Shown one piece after another: positions 54,642-64,000 of a stretch of DNA of 64,000 bases. Both the position numbers and the translations under genes were made by a program. A model generated the notes under the pieces. That model was not told the origin of the DNA, made no database searches, and saw nothing but the letters and a program-made list of their open reading frames with translations. Location of the stretch: assembly GCF_014196835.1 (NCBI RefSeq), contig NZ_JACIEK010000007.1:1-64000 (forward strand), read 5' to 3'. The stretch comes from Aureimonas pseudogalii (GTDB lineage: Bacteria; Pseudomonadota; Alphaproteobacteria; Rhizobiales; Rhizobiaceae). How positions within the stretch are numbered: the first letter of the stretch is position 1; every line of letters begins with the position of its first letter.

Positions 54642-56102
54642 TCAGTGGCGGCGAGCCGCCTCCTTCAGCGCGGGATAGATCGCCTGATAGCGGTGATGGG
54701 CGGCGGCGAAGGCTTCCACCAGCGCGGTCTCGGGCTCGTAGCGCGCCGAGACCGGCGGGTCCGTCATCACGCTCGCGGGGTCTGCGCCGGTGGCCGCGCA
54801 GAGGCCGAGCCGCGCCGCGCCGAAGGCCGCGCCGAAATCGCCGGCCGCCGGCAGCGCCACCGGCGTTTCGAGGACGCTCGCCATCATCTTCAGCCAGAGA
54901 TGCGAGCGCGAGCCCGCCCCCACCGCGATGAGCTGGCGCACCCAGGCGGCGTCCGGCGCGGCATCCAGGCAATCGCGGATCGAGAAGGCGACGCCCTCCA
55001 TCACGGCCCGCGTCATCTCCTCGCGCGTCGTGTCGGCCTGCAGGCCGACGAAAGCGCCGCGCACGGCCGAATCATTGTGCGGCGTGCGCTCGCCCGAGAG
55101 GTAGGGCAGGAACAGGAGCCGGCCGGGCGCCTGCAGATCGTCGCCCACCGCCGCCGTCAGATCGCCCGGCTTCTCCTTCAGGAGCTGCGACAGCCATTCG
55201 ATCGAACCTGCGGCCGAGAGCGTCACGCCCATCTGGTGCCAGAGACCGGGGATGGCGTGACAGAACGTGTGGAGCGCGGTCTCCGGCACCGGATCGTAGC
55301 CGGCGCTGGCGGTGAAGAGGACGCCCGAGGTGCCGAGCGAGAGGAAGCCGGTGCCCGGCCGCGTCACGCCGACGCCGCAGGCCGAGGCCGCGTTGTCGCC
55401 GCCCCCGCCCGCCACCACGACGCCGGACGGCAGCCCCCAGCGCGCCGCGATCTCCGGCCGCAGCGTGCCGCTGACCTCGGTGCCTTCCACCAGCTGCGGC
55501 ATGTGATCGAGCGTCAGCCCGGTGCGCTCCAGCATCGCGGGCGACCAGTCGCGCGCGCCGATGTCGAGCCAAGAGGTGCCCGCCGCGTCCGACATTTCGG
55601 ACACCGCCTCGCCGGTGAGCCAGAGGCGCAGGTAATCCTTCGGCAGCAGGACGCGGCGCACCTGCGCGAAGATCTGCGGCTCGTTGCGCGCCACCCAGAG
55701 GAGCTTCGGCGCCGTGAAGCCGGGAAACACGATGTTGCCGGTGATGGCGCGCGCCTCGTCGTCGTCGAGTTCGGCGGCCTCCTCGTGCGAGCGCGTGTCG
55801 TTCCAGAGGATGCAGGGGCGCAGCACCGCGTCGTCGGCCCCGAGGATCGTCGCGCCGTGCATATGGCCGGAGAGACCAATGCCGACGACCGCCTCGACCA
55901 CGCCGGGATGGCGCGCGCGCAGCTCCGCGATCACCGCGTCGCAGGCCGTCAGCCAGGAGGCCGGATCCTGCTCCGACCAGCCGAAATGCGGCCGTTCCAC
56001 CGTGAGCGGCACCGTGGCCGTCGCCAGCGGCGTCTGGTTCTCGTCGATCACCAGCGCCTTCAGCGACGAGGTGCCGAGATCGAGTCCGAGATAGTGACCC
56101 AT
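54642..56102 (-). CDS. xylB: Xylulokinase
   Basis: A 486-residue FGGY-family kinase that would phosphorylate D-xylulose. The start MGHYLGLDLGTSSLKALVID holds the phosphate-1 motif (DLGTSSLK); IGLSGHMHGATILG (about 72-85), CILWNDTRSHEEA and GGGGDNAASACGVG (about 253-266), and the C-terminal GAGSRSHLWLKMMASVL (about 391-407) complete the XylB pattern. The start at 56102 is favoured because the upstream extension is Arg-rich. No xylose isomerase or transport genes are near; it may act on another pentulose or alditol product. Confidence 0.92.
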   Translation of the reverse strand: MGHYLGLDLGTSSLKALVIDENQTPLATATVPLTVERPHFGWSEQDPASWLTACDAVIAELRARHPGVVEAVVGIGLSGHMHGATILGADDAVLRPCILWNDTRSHEEAAELDDDEARAITGNIVFPGFTAPKLLWVARNEPQIFAQVRRVLLPKDYLRLWLTGEAVSEMSDAAGTSWLDIGARDWSPAMLERTGLTLDHMPQLVEGTEVSGTLRPEIAARWGLPSGVVVAGGGGDNAASACGVGVTRPGTGFLSLGTSGVLFTASAGYDPVPETALHTFCHAIPGLWHQMGVTLSAAGSIEWLSQLLKEKPGDLTAAVGDDLQAPGRLLFLPYLSGERTPHNDSAVRGAFVGLQADTTREEMTRAVMEGVAFSIRDCLDAAPDAAWVRQLIAVGAGSRSHLWLKMMASVLETPVALPAAGDFGAAFGAARLGLCAATGADPASVMTDPPVSARYEPETALVEAFAAAHHRYQAIYPALKEAARRH

Positions 56103-56310
56103 GCGAACGCGCGTCCTCCTCCTGTGCCACGCGACCTTCCCGGCCCGGCGCGGCGCGTCTTTGCTCGCCCAAGACGTAGCGGCAGAGGCGCCCCTTGGGC
56201 AACCGCGAAGAGGCGTCCCGTGCATCCGCTGCGCGAACCCGGGTGCAGTTTCGCTTTCGATGGCGGGCCCGAGAGGCTAGAAGCGGGCGGCCCGGTCCCG
56301 GAGATTTCGC

Positions 56311-57168
56311 ATGAGCCGCATCGTCTACGTCAATGGTGCCTACGTTCCCGAAGCGGAGGCGACGATCTCCGTGTTCGACCGCGGGCTGCTCTTCGCCGAC
56401 GGCGTCTACGAGGTGACGGCGGTCATCGGTGGCAAGCTGCTCGACTTCGCCGCGCACATGGCGCGGCTGCGGCGCTCGCTCCGTGAGCTTGCTCTTCCTT
56501 CCCCGATGGAGGACGACGCGATTCTCGCCATCCACCGCGAACTGGTGGCGCGCAACGCGCTCGATCTCGGCCATGTCTACCTGATGGTGACGCGCGGCGC
56601 GGCCGACCGCGACTTCGCCTTTCCGCCCGAGGGCACGAAGCCCTCGCTCGTTCTGTTCACGCAGGCCCGCGCCGCAATCGAGACGCCGGAGGCGACGCGC
56701 GGCCTGAAGGTCGCGACGGTGCCGGACCTTCGCTGGGCGCGGCGCGACATCAAGACCGTGCAGCTTCTCTACCCCTCCATGGCCAAGATGGAGGCGCGCT
56801 CGCGCGGCGCCGACGACGCCTGGATGGTGGAGGACGGGTTCGTCACCGAGGGCACCTCGAACAACGCCTACATCGTGACGCAAGAGGGCACGATCGTCAC
56901 GCGCTCGCTTTCCAACGCCATCCTCCACGGCATCACCCGGGCCGCGGTGCTGCGCACGGCGGCCGAGCACGGGGTGCGCGTCGAGGAGCGCGCCTTCACC
57001 GTGGACGAGGCGAAGGGCGCACGCGAAGCCTTCATCACCTCGGCCGGGGCCTTCGTGACCCCGGTGGTGGCGATCGACGACGTGCCGGTCGGAACGGGCA
57101 TGCCCGGCGAGCTGACGAAGCGGATGCGAGCGAACTATCTCGAAGAGGCCTTGCGCACGGCGATTTGA
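56311..57168 (+). CDS. dat: D-amino-acid transaminase (PLP fold type IV)
   Basis: A 285-residue class IV aminotransferase. SRIVYVNGAYVPEAEATISV and FDRGLLFADGVYEV (about 22-35) are the D-alanine aminotransferase opening. The PLP lysine is Lys148 in RWARRDIKTVQLLYP. FVTEGTSNNAYIV (about 177-189) supplies the PLP-binding Glu and Ser/Asn. LHGITRAAVL follows (about 210-219). It interconverts D-alanine and D-glutamate through 2-oxo acids; BCAT-like activity is possible. It is divergent from xylB with a 208-base gap. Confidence 0.9.
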   Translation: MSRIVYVNGAYVPEAEATISVFDRGLLFADGVYEVTAVIGGKLLDFAAHMARLRRSLRELALPSPMEDDAILAIHRELVARNALDLGHVYLMVTRGAADRDFAFPPEGTKPSLVLFTQARAAIETPEATRGLKVATVPDLRWARRDIKTVQLLYPSMAKMEARSRGADDAWMVEDGFVTEGTSNNAYIVTQEGTIVTRSLSNAILHGITRAAVLRTAAEHGVRVEERAFTVDEAKGAREAFITSAGAFVTPVVAIDDVPVGTGMPGELTKRMRANYLEEALRTAI

Positions 57169-57257
57169 TGCCCCTCGACCGCATCGGCCAAACCCACTAA
57201 GAGCGGAAGGATCGGGTCCGCCGGCCGGGCGGTCGCGTCCCTCCTTCGGAGCCTGCC

Positions 57258-57827
57258 ATGAGCACCCGCGACCTCGTCCTCATCGCGCTCTTCGCCGCCC
57301 TCATGGCGGTGCTCGGCGCGTTTCCCCCGCTCGTGGTGCCCGCGATCGGCGTGCCCATCACCGCGCAGTCGCTCGGGCCGCTGCTGATGGGCGGCATTCT
57401 CGGCGCGCGGCGCGGCGGCCTGTCGATGCTGCTCTTCCTCGTGCTCGTGGCGATCGGCCTGCCGCTGCTGTCGGGCGGGCGCGGGGGCCTCGCGCCCTTC
57501 GTCGGCCCCTGGTCGGGCTTCATCTACGGCTGGGTGGCCGCCGCCGTCGCGATCGGCTGGCTGACCGAGCGGTTCTGGGCGCGCCTCGGCTTCGTCTCGG
57601 CCTTCGCCATCGCGGTTCTCGGCGGCATCGGCATCATCTACTCCGTCGGCGTGCCCTGGTATGCCGCGATGTCCGGCACGCCGCTCTGGCCCGCCTTCGC
57701 GGCCTCGGCGCTCGCCTTCGTGCCCGGCGACCTCCTCAAGGCCGGCGTCGCCGCGGCGGCGATCGTAGCGGTGAAGCGCGCCTATCCGCTCATCGGCGCA
57801 GGGCGCGCCGCCACCGCGCGCCGTTGA
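57258..57827 (+). CDS. bioY: Biotin ECF transporter substrate-binding protein BioY
   Basis: A 189-residue membrane S-component that binds biotin. About six helices are seen. LIALFAALMAVLGAFPPLVV and GVPITAQSLGPLLMGGILGARRG (about 34-56) are the BioY signature, followed by GRGGLAPFVGPWSGFIYGW (about 74-92) and the C-terminal FVPGDLLKAGVAAA. It is followed 16 bases later by the ATPase and then the T-component. Together they form a complete biotin importer. Confidence 0.94.
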   Translation: MSTRDLVLIALFAALMAVLGAFPPLVVPAIGVPITAQSLGPLLMGGILGARRGGLSMLLFLVLVAIGLPLLSGGRGGLAPFVGPWSGFIYGWVAAAVAIGWLTERFWARLGFVSAFAIAVLGGIGIIYSVGVPWYAAMSGTPLWPAFAASALAFVPGDLLKAGVAAAAIVAVKRAYPLIGAGRAATARR

Positions 57828-57843
57828 GCGCACTGATCCGGCG

Positions 57844-58518
57844 ATGATCGAGCTTGAGACCGTCTCGCTGCGCCGCGGCGAGGCCCTGGTGCTCGACCGG
57901 CTCGACCTCACCCTCCCCGAGCGCCGCATCGGCGTGATCGGCGCCAACGGGTCGGGCAAGTCGAGCTTCGCGCGGCTGCTCAACGGCCTGCTCGTGCCGA
58001 CCGAAGGCCGCGTGCGGATCGCCGGGCTCGACACGGCGGTCGAGGGCAAGGCGGTGCGGCGGCGCGTCGGCTTCGTGTTTCAGAACCCCGACAACCAGAT
58101 CGTCTATCCCACCGTCGGCGAGGACGTCGCCTTCGGGCTGAAGGCGCGCAATGTGGCGAAGGGCGAGATCGCCGCGCGCGTCTCGGCGACCCTCGCGCGC
58201 CATGGGCTCGCCGGCTTCGAGGACCGGCTCGTGCACGAGTTGTCCGGCGGTGAGCGGCAGATGGTGGCGCTCGCCGGCGTGCTCGTCAGCGAGCCCGACC
58301 TCCTGGTGCTCGACGAGCCGACGACGCTCCTCGACCTTCGCAACACCCGACGCATCATCGAGGCGGTGGAGGCGAGCGAGCGCACGGTGGTGCTCGTGAC
58401 CCACGATCTCGACCTTCTCGCCGGCTTCGAGCGCGTGCTATGCTTCGAGGGCGGGCGCCTCGCGGCCGACGGTCCGCCGGCGGAGACGATCGCGCGCTAC
58501 CGTGCCCTCGCGGCATGA
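57844..58518 (+). CDS. bioM: Biotin ECF transporter ATPase BioM
   Basis: A 224-residue ECF-type ATPase with Walker A GANGSGKSS (about 34-42), FVFQNPDNQIVYPTVGEDVA (about 77-96) typical of EcfA/BioM, signature HELSGGERQMVALAGVL (about 133-149) and LLVLDEPTTLLDLR. Short for an ABC ATPase, as BioM is. Its stop overlaps the bioN start (ATGA). Confidence 0.94.
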   Translation: MIELETVSLRRGEALVLDRLDLTLPERRIGVIGANGSGKSSFARLLNGLLVPTEGRVRIAGLDTAVEGKAVRRRVGFVFQNPDNQIVYPTVGEDVAFGLKARNVAKGEIAARVSATLARHGLAGFEDRLVHELSGGERQMVALAGVLVSEPDLLVLDEPTTLLDLRNTRRIIEAVEASERTVVLVTHDLDLLAGFERVLCFEGGRLAADGPPAETIARYRALAA

Positions 58519-59105
58519 TCGGCGGGCTGTATCTCGCCCGCGCCAGCCGCGTCCACGCCGCCCCGCCCGGCCTCAAGCTGGCGGTGCTCGCGCTGGCCGG
58601 CACCGGCCTCTTCTTCGTGCGCGCGCCCCTTCTGCTCCTCGCCGCTCTGGTCGCGGTGCTGGCGCTCTACCCGCTGGCGCACCTGCCGCTGGCGCTTGCC
58701 GGGCGCCAGTTGCGCCCGGCGCTGGCGATGCTGGCGATCCTCGGGCTGGTTCAGCTCTGGACCGCCGGAGTGGTCGCCGCGCTCACGGTCACGCTGCGCT
58801 TCGCCGCGCTCATCCTTCTCGCCTCGCTGCTCACGGCGACGACGCGCACCGCGGCGCTGGTCGAAACGCTGGAACGGGCGCTCGGATGGCTCAGACCGCT
58901 CGGCGCCGATCCCGCGAAGGTGGGGCTGGCGATCTCGCTGGCGATCCGCTTCATCCCCGCGCTCGGCACGGTGGCGCAGGAGGTGCGCGAGGCGCAGCGC
59001 GCGCGCGGGCTGGAGCGCGGATGGCTGACGCTCGGGCCCCCGCTCATCGTGCGCACGCTGAAGATGGCCGACGAGATCGCCGACGCGATCGACGCGCGGA
59101 GCTGA
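58515..59105 (+). CDS. bioN: Biotin ECF transporter transmembrane protein BioN
   Basis: A 196-residue T-component with four to five helices. The coupling motif regions are REAQRARGLERG (about 159-170, a variant of the A-R-G box) preceded by AISLAIRFIPALGTVAQEV (about 138-156). The first 20 residues LYLARASRVHAAPPGLKLAV are typical of BioN/EcfT. It overlaps bioM by four bases. Confidence 0.93.
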   Translation: MIGGLYLARASRVHAAPPGLKLAVLALAGTGLFFVRAPLLLLAALVAVLALYPLAHLPLALAGRQLRPALAMLAILGLVQLWTAGVVAALTVTLRFAALILLASLLTATTRTAALVETLERALGWLRPLGADPAKVGLAISLAIRFIPALGTVAQEVREAQRARGLERGWLTLGPPLIVRTLKMADEIADAIDARS

Positions 59106-59171
59106 CGCGCTGCAGCACAAAGCGCCCGCCCCCTGCTTGACCCCGGCCGCGCGGCGTCCGACTTTGGCGGC

Positions 59172-59777
59172 ATGAACTCGATTCGATCCCTTTGCGTCTA
59201 CTGCGGCTCCTCCCCGGGCCGCGATCCCGCCTTCATCCAGGCCGCCGAGACGCTCGGCACCGCCATGGGCCAAGCCGGCATCCGTCTCGTCTATGGCGGC
59301 GGCACGCGCGGCATCATGGGCGCGGTGTCCGACGCCGTAATCGCCGCGGGCGGTCAGGTCACCGGCATCATCCCGCGCTTCCTCATCGACATGGAAGCCA
59401 CCGAGAGCGAGCTCAAGCGGCTCGACGAGCTCGTCGTCACCGACGACATGCACCAGCGCAAGCACATGATGTTCGAGCGCTCCGACGCCTTCGTGGCGCT
59501 GCCGGGCGGCATCGGCACGCTGGAAGAGCTGGTCGAGATCATGACCTGGAGCCAACTCGGCCGGCATCGCAAGCCGATCGCCATCGCCAATATCGGCGGC
59601 TTCTGGGATCCCTTCGCCTCGCTGCTCGACCACATGCGCGACGCCGGCTTCATCCACACCGCGCATCAGGTGCGCCCGATCGTGGTGGACCGGATCGAAG
59701 AGCTCCTGCCGGCGATCGAGGCCGCCGCCCCGCCCCCGCCGCGCGAGGGCGTGGAAGCCGTGATCGAGCGGCTCTAG
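59172..59777 (+). CDS. LOG-family nucleoside-5'-monophosphate phosphoribohydrolase
   Basis: A 201-residue Rossmann-type LOG protein that cleaves the ribose-5-phosphate from nucleotides (cytokinin-activating enzyme in plants and some bacteria). VYCGSSPGRDPAF (about 9-21), GIRLVYGGGTRGIMGAVSDA (about 36-55), QRKHMMF (about 95-101) and the diagnostic PGGIGTLEE (111-119) are all present. It is 66 bases after bioN and convergent with the transporter gene that follows. In bacteria the natural substrate is often uncertain. Confidence 0.92.
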   Translation: MNSIRSLCVYCGSSPGRDPAFIQAAETLGTAMGQAGIRLVYGGGTRGIMGAVSDAVIAAGGQVTGIIPRFLIDMEATESELKRLDELVVTDDMHQRKHMMFERSDAFVALPGGIGTLEELVEIMTWSQLGRHRKPIAIANIGGFWDPFASLLDHMRDAGFIHTAHQVRPIVVDRIEELLPAIEAAAPPPPREGVEAVIERL

Positions 59778-59778
59778 C

Positions 59779-60675
59779 TCAAACGGGCGCCGGCGCTTTC
59801 CGCCCCGCGAGGAGCGAGCCGGTGTAGAGGGCGAGCGCGGCCCAGATGAACGCGAAGGCGACGCCCTGCCAGAGGCCGAAGGGCTCGCCGAAGACGAAGA
59901 CGGCGGTGAGCGCGATCAGCGTCGGCGAGATGTACTGCAGGAGCCCCATCGTCGTGTAGCGCAGGAGCCGCGCGCCGGCGGCGTAGAGGATGAGCGGCAC
60001 CGCCGTCACCACGCCGGCACCGACGAGCAGCAGCGTCTCCCGCCCGTCGACCGCGAAGTGGTTCTCGCCCTTCGCCGCGATCCAGATCGCGAGGCCGAGC
60101 GCCGGCACGAAGAGGATCGCGATCTCCAGAAAGAAGCCCTCGCTGGCGCCGATCGGCACGGTCTTGCGCAGAAGGCCATAGAGGCCGAACGAGAAGGCGA
60201 GCGTCAGCGAGACCCACGGAATGCCGCCGGTCATCACCGTGAGAATGAGGACGCCGAGCGCTGCCAGCGCGATCGCCGCGGCCTGCGGCCGGTTCGGGCG
60301 CTCGCCGAGGAAGATCGCACCGAGCGCGACGTTCACCAGCGGGTTGATGTAGTAGCCGAGCGCCGCCTCGACGCCGTGTCCGCGCACGATCGCCACGACA
60401 TAGGTGCCCCAGTTCACCGAGATCAGCGCGGCGGAGACGGTCATCAGGCCGAGAATGCGCGGCGTCAGATACTGGCCGATGCCGCTGAGCGTGCCGGACG
60501 CCGCGAGGATCGCCACCGCCAACGGCAGCGCCCAGACGATGCGATGGGCGACGATCTCCAGCGGCGGCACGTTTGAGAGCAGCTTCATGTAGATCGGCAG
60601 CACCAGCCCCCAGATGAGGAAGGCGGCGATGGCGAAGGCGAAGCCGCGAGGCGGTTCGGCGGAAGGGGCCGGCAT
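59779..60675 (-). CDS. rarD: EamA/RarD-family membrane transporter
   Basis: A 298-residue permease with ten membrane helices in two EamA repeats. FAIAAFLIWGLVLPIYMKLL (about 12-31), NVPPLEIVAHRIVWALPLAV (about 33-52) and INPLVNVALGAIFLGERPNR (about 135-154) match RarD. The second repeat includes LQYISPTLIALTAVFVFGEP (about 250-269). Substrate unknown; RarD-like proteins are often linked to metabolite efflux. Confidence 0.9.
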   Translation of the reverse strand: MPAPSAEPPRGFAFAIAAFLIWGLVLPIYMKLLSNVPPLEIVAHRIVWALPLAVAILAASGTLSGIGQYLTPRILGLMTVSAALISVNWGTYVVAIVRGHGVEAALGYYINPLVNVALGAIFLGERPNRPQAAAIALAALGVLILTVMTGGIPWVSLTLAFSFGLYGLLRKTVPIGASEGFFLEIAILFVPALGLAIWIAAKGENHFAVDGRETLLLVGAGVVTAVPLILYAAGARLLRYTTMGLLQYISPTLIALTAVFVFGEPFGLWQGVAFAFIWAALALYTGSLLAGRKAPAPV

Positions 60676-60818
60676 GGGAAGGCTTTCGGGCTCGAAAACA
60701 GACGCCGCGGGTCTTGGGCGCCCGCACCCTCCATATCAGCCCGGTTTCCCGCCGCCCCGCACTTTCGCTGATGCCAGACATTCACCGCGCTGATGGATGC
60801 CCGTCGCCGGGCGCGGCG

Positions 60819-62251
<1,433 letters not shown>

Positions 62252-62284
62252 GGCCGGATCTCCCCTGCGGATATCAGGGGGAGA

Positions 62285-63234
62285 CTAGCCCGCGAAGCGA
62301 TCCGTCGCCACCAGAAGCCGGTCGAGCGTGCCGGGCTCGGAGAAGGCGTGGCCGGCATCCTCGACGATCTGCAGTTCCGAGCCGGGCCAGGCCTTGTGCA
62401 GGTCCCAGGCCGTGACCGGCGGCGTCACCACGTCGTAGCGCCCCTGCACGATCACGCCGGGAATGCCGGCGAGGCGGCCGGCGTCGCGGATCAGCTGCCC
62501 CTCTTCCAGCCAGAGGTCGTGGACGAAATAGTGGTTCTCGATGCGCGCGAAGGCGATGGCCGCGTCGCTGGCGCCGAAGGCCCCGGCGCCGTCGTGCAGC
62601 GTGCGCATGGAGACGGTGCGTGCCTCCCAGTCGGTCCAGGCGCGCGCCGCCGCCGCGCGCACCGTGCGGTCGGGGTCGAGCAGGCGCACCCGGAAGCTGG
62701 CGACCGGGTCGGCGCGCTCGGGCTCGGTCAGCGGCGCGAGAAAGCGCTCCCACTCGTCGGGAAAGAGCCGGCTCGCACCCTCGCGATAGTACCAGTCGAG
62801 CTCGGCGCGGCGCCCGGTGAAGATGCCGCGCAGCACCATCTCGGTGACATGCTCGGGATAGCGCTCGCCATAGGCCAGCGCCAGCGTCGAGCCCCAGGAG
62901 CCGCCGAACAGCATGACGCGGCCGAGCCCCAGATGCGCGCGCAGCCGCTCGACGTCCTCCACGAGATCGGGCGTCGTGTTCGCCTCCAGACTGGCGAGCG
63001 GCGTGGAGCGCCCGCAACCGCGCTGGTCGAACAGCACGACCTTGTAGCGCGTGGGGTCGAAGAGCCGGCGATGCGTCGGCGAGCAGCCGCTGCCCGGCCC
63101 GCCATGCAGGAAGATCACCGGCTTGCCCGCCGGGTTGCCGCAGATCTCGTAATAGAGCGCATGGCCGTCGCCGACCTCCAGCCGCCCGGTCTCGTGCGGC
63201 TGGATCGGCGGATAGGCGGTGCGGCGGGTCTCGC

Positions 63235-63238
<4 letters not shown>
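62285..63238 (-). CDS. pip: Prolyl aminopeptidase (second, diverged copy)
   Basis: A 317-residue alpha/beta hydrolase starting at TTG ([18 protein letters not shown]). [18 protein letters not shown] (about 45-62), [20 protein letters not shown] (about 70-89) and nucleophile Ser114 in [14 protein letters not shown] match prolyl aminopeptidases. It differs from the copy at 60819-61769 in many surface positions. The TTG overlaps the cysS stop (TTGA), so it depends on cysS translation. The family start is consistent in length. Confidence 0.9.

Positions 63239-64000
<762 letters not shown>

Noticed and set aside
57169-57257. Possible riboswitch or BirA-type operator before bioY
   Set aside because: The gap is only 89 bases and no conserved structure or clear BirA/BioR palindrome could be identified by eye.

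Overview
The window is a 64 kb piece of a high-GC alphaproteobacterial chromosome. The best placement is Hyphomicrobiales (a Rhizobium/Aurantimonas-like lineage). The reasons are a clear RirA iron regulator with cysteines at 91, 99 and 105, a livFGHM operon carrying the small DUF6867 membrane gene, a BioMNY biotin transporter, and an AmiC/ANTAR-controlled amide operon. The genus cannot be fixed from the sequence alone.

Layout: (1) 0-11.6 kb is ordinary chromosome: a CorA/ZntB-type transporter, a PPK2 polyphosphate kinase, a chemotaxis receptor, a four-gene operon of secreted beta-rich pilin-like proteins with a one-domain chaperone-like protein, small hypothetical genes, a diguanylate cyclase, and an MHYT-PAS protein whose GGDEF and half of whose EAL domain have been cut out in frame. 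(2) 11.9-24.1 kb is an integrated element in the 3' end of a tRNA-Ser(GCU) gene, bounded by 17-bp direct repeats. It carries a tyrosine integrase, a P4-type primase-helicase, and a full lambda/HK97-type head and packaging module (TerS, GpA-type TerL, portal, protease-capsid fusion, gpW-like protein, DUF2190 protein). It has no recognisable tail, lysis or late-regulation genes. That is the gene set of a capsid-forming phage satellite (cf-PICI-like), and it is the main discovery candidate. (3) 24.4-34.4 kb holds a CorA gene, then a nine-kilobase amide operon on the minus strand: AmiC-like sensor, ANTAR antiterminator, dipeptide-type ABC importer, FmdA-family amidase and a fused double ATPase. 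A terminator lies just upstream of the first gene. A GntR regulator follows.

(4) 34.4-48 kb is a cell-surface and secretion region: a glyoxalase-fold dioxygenase, a glycosyltransferase, a large sulfotransferase/coiled-coil/glycosyltransferase fusion, a methyltransferase, an RTX-type secreted protein, a 5'-truncated methyltransferase relic, a type I secretion ATPase and membrane fusion protein (the RTX protein is their likely substrate), and another glycosyltransferase. (5) 48-54.6 kb holds rirA, divergent from a complete branched-chain amino-acid transport operon (livHMGF, DUF6867, substrate-binding protein). (6) 54.6-64 kb is housekeeping: xylulokinase, D-amino-acid transaminase, bioYMN, a LOG-family hydrolase, an EamA/RarD transporter, two diverged prolyl aminopeptidases flanking a GFA-family protein, and the C-terminal part of cysteinyl-tRNA synthetase.

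Most long ORFs on the opposite strand of these genes are GC-driven shadows and are left out. All calls rest on reading the translated sequence; no database search was run.
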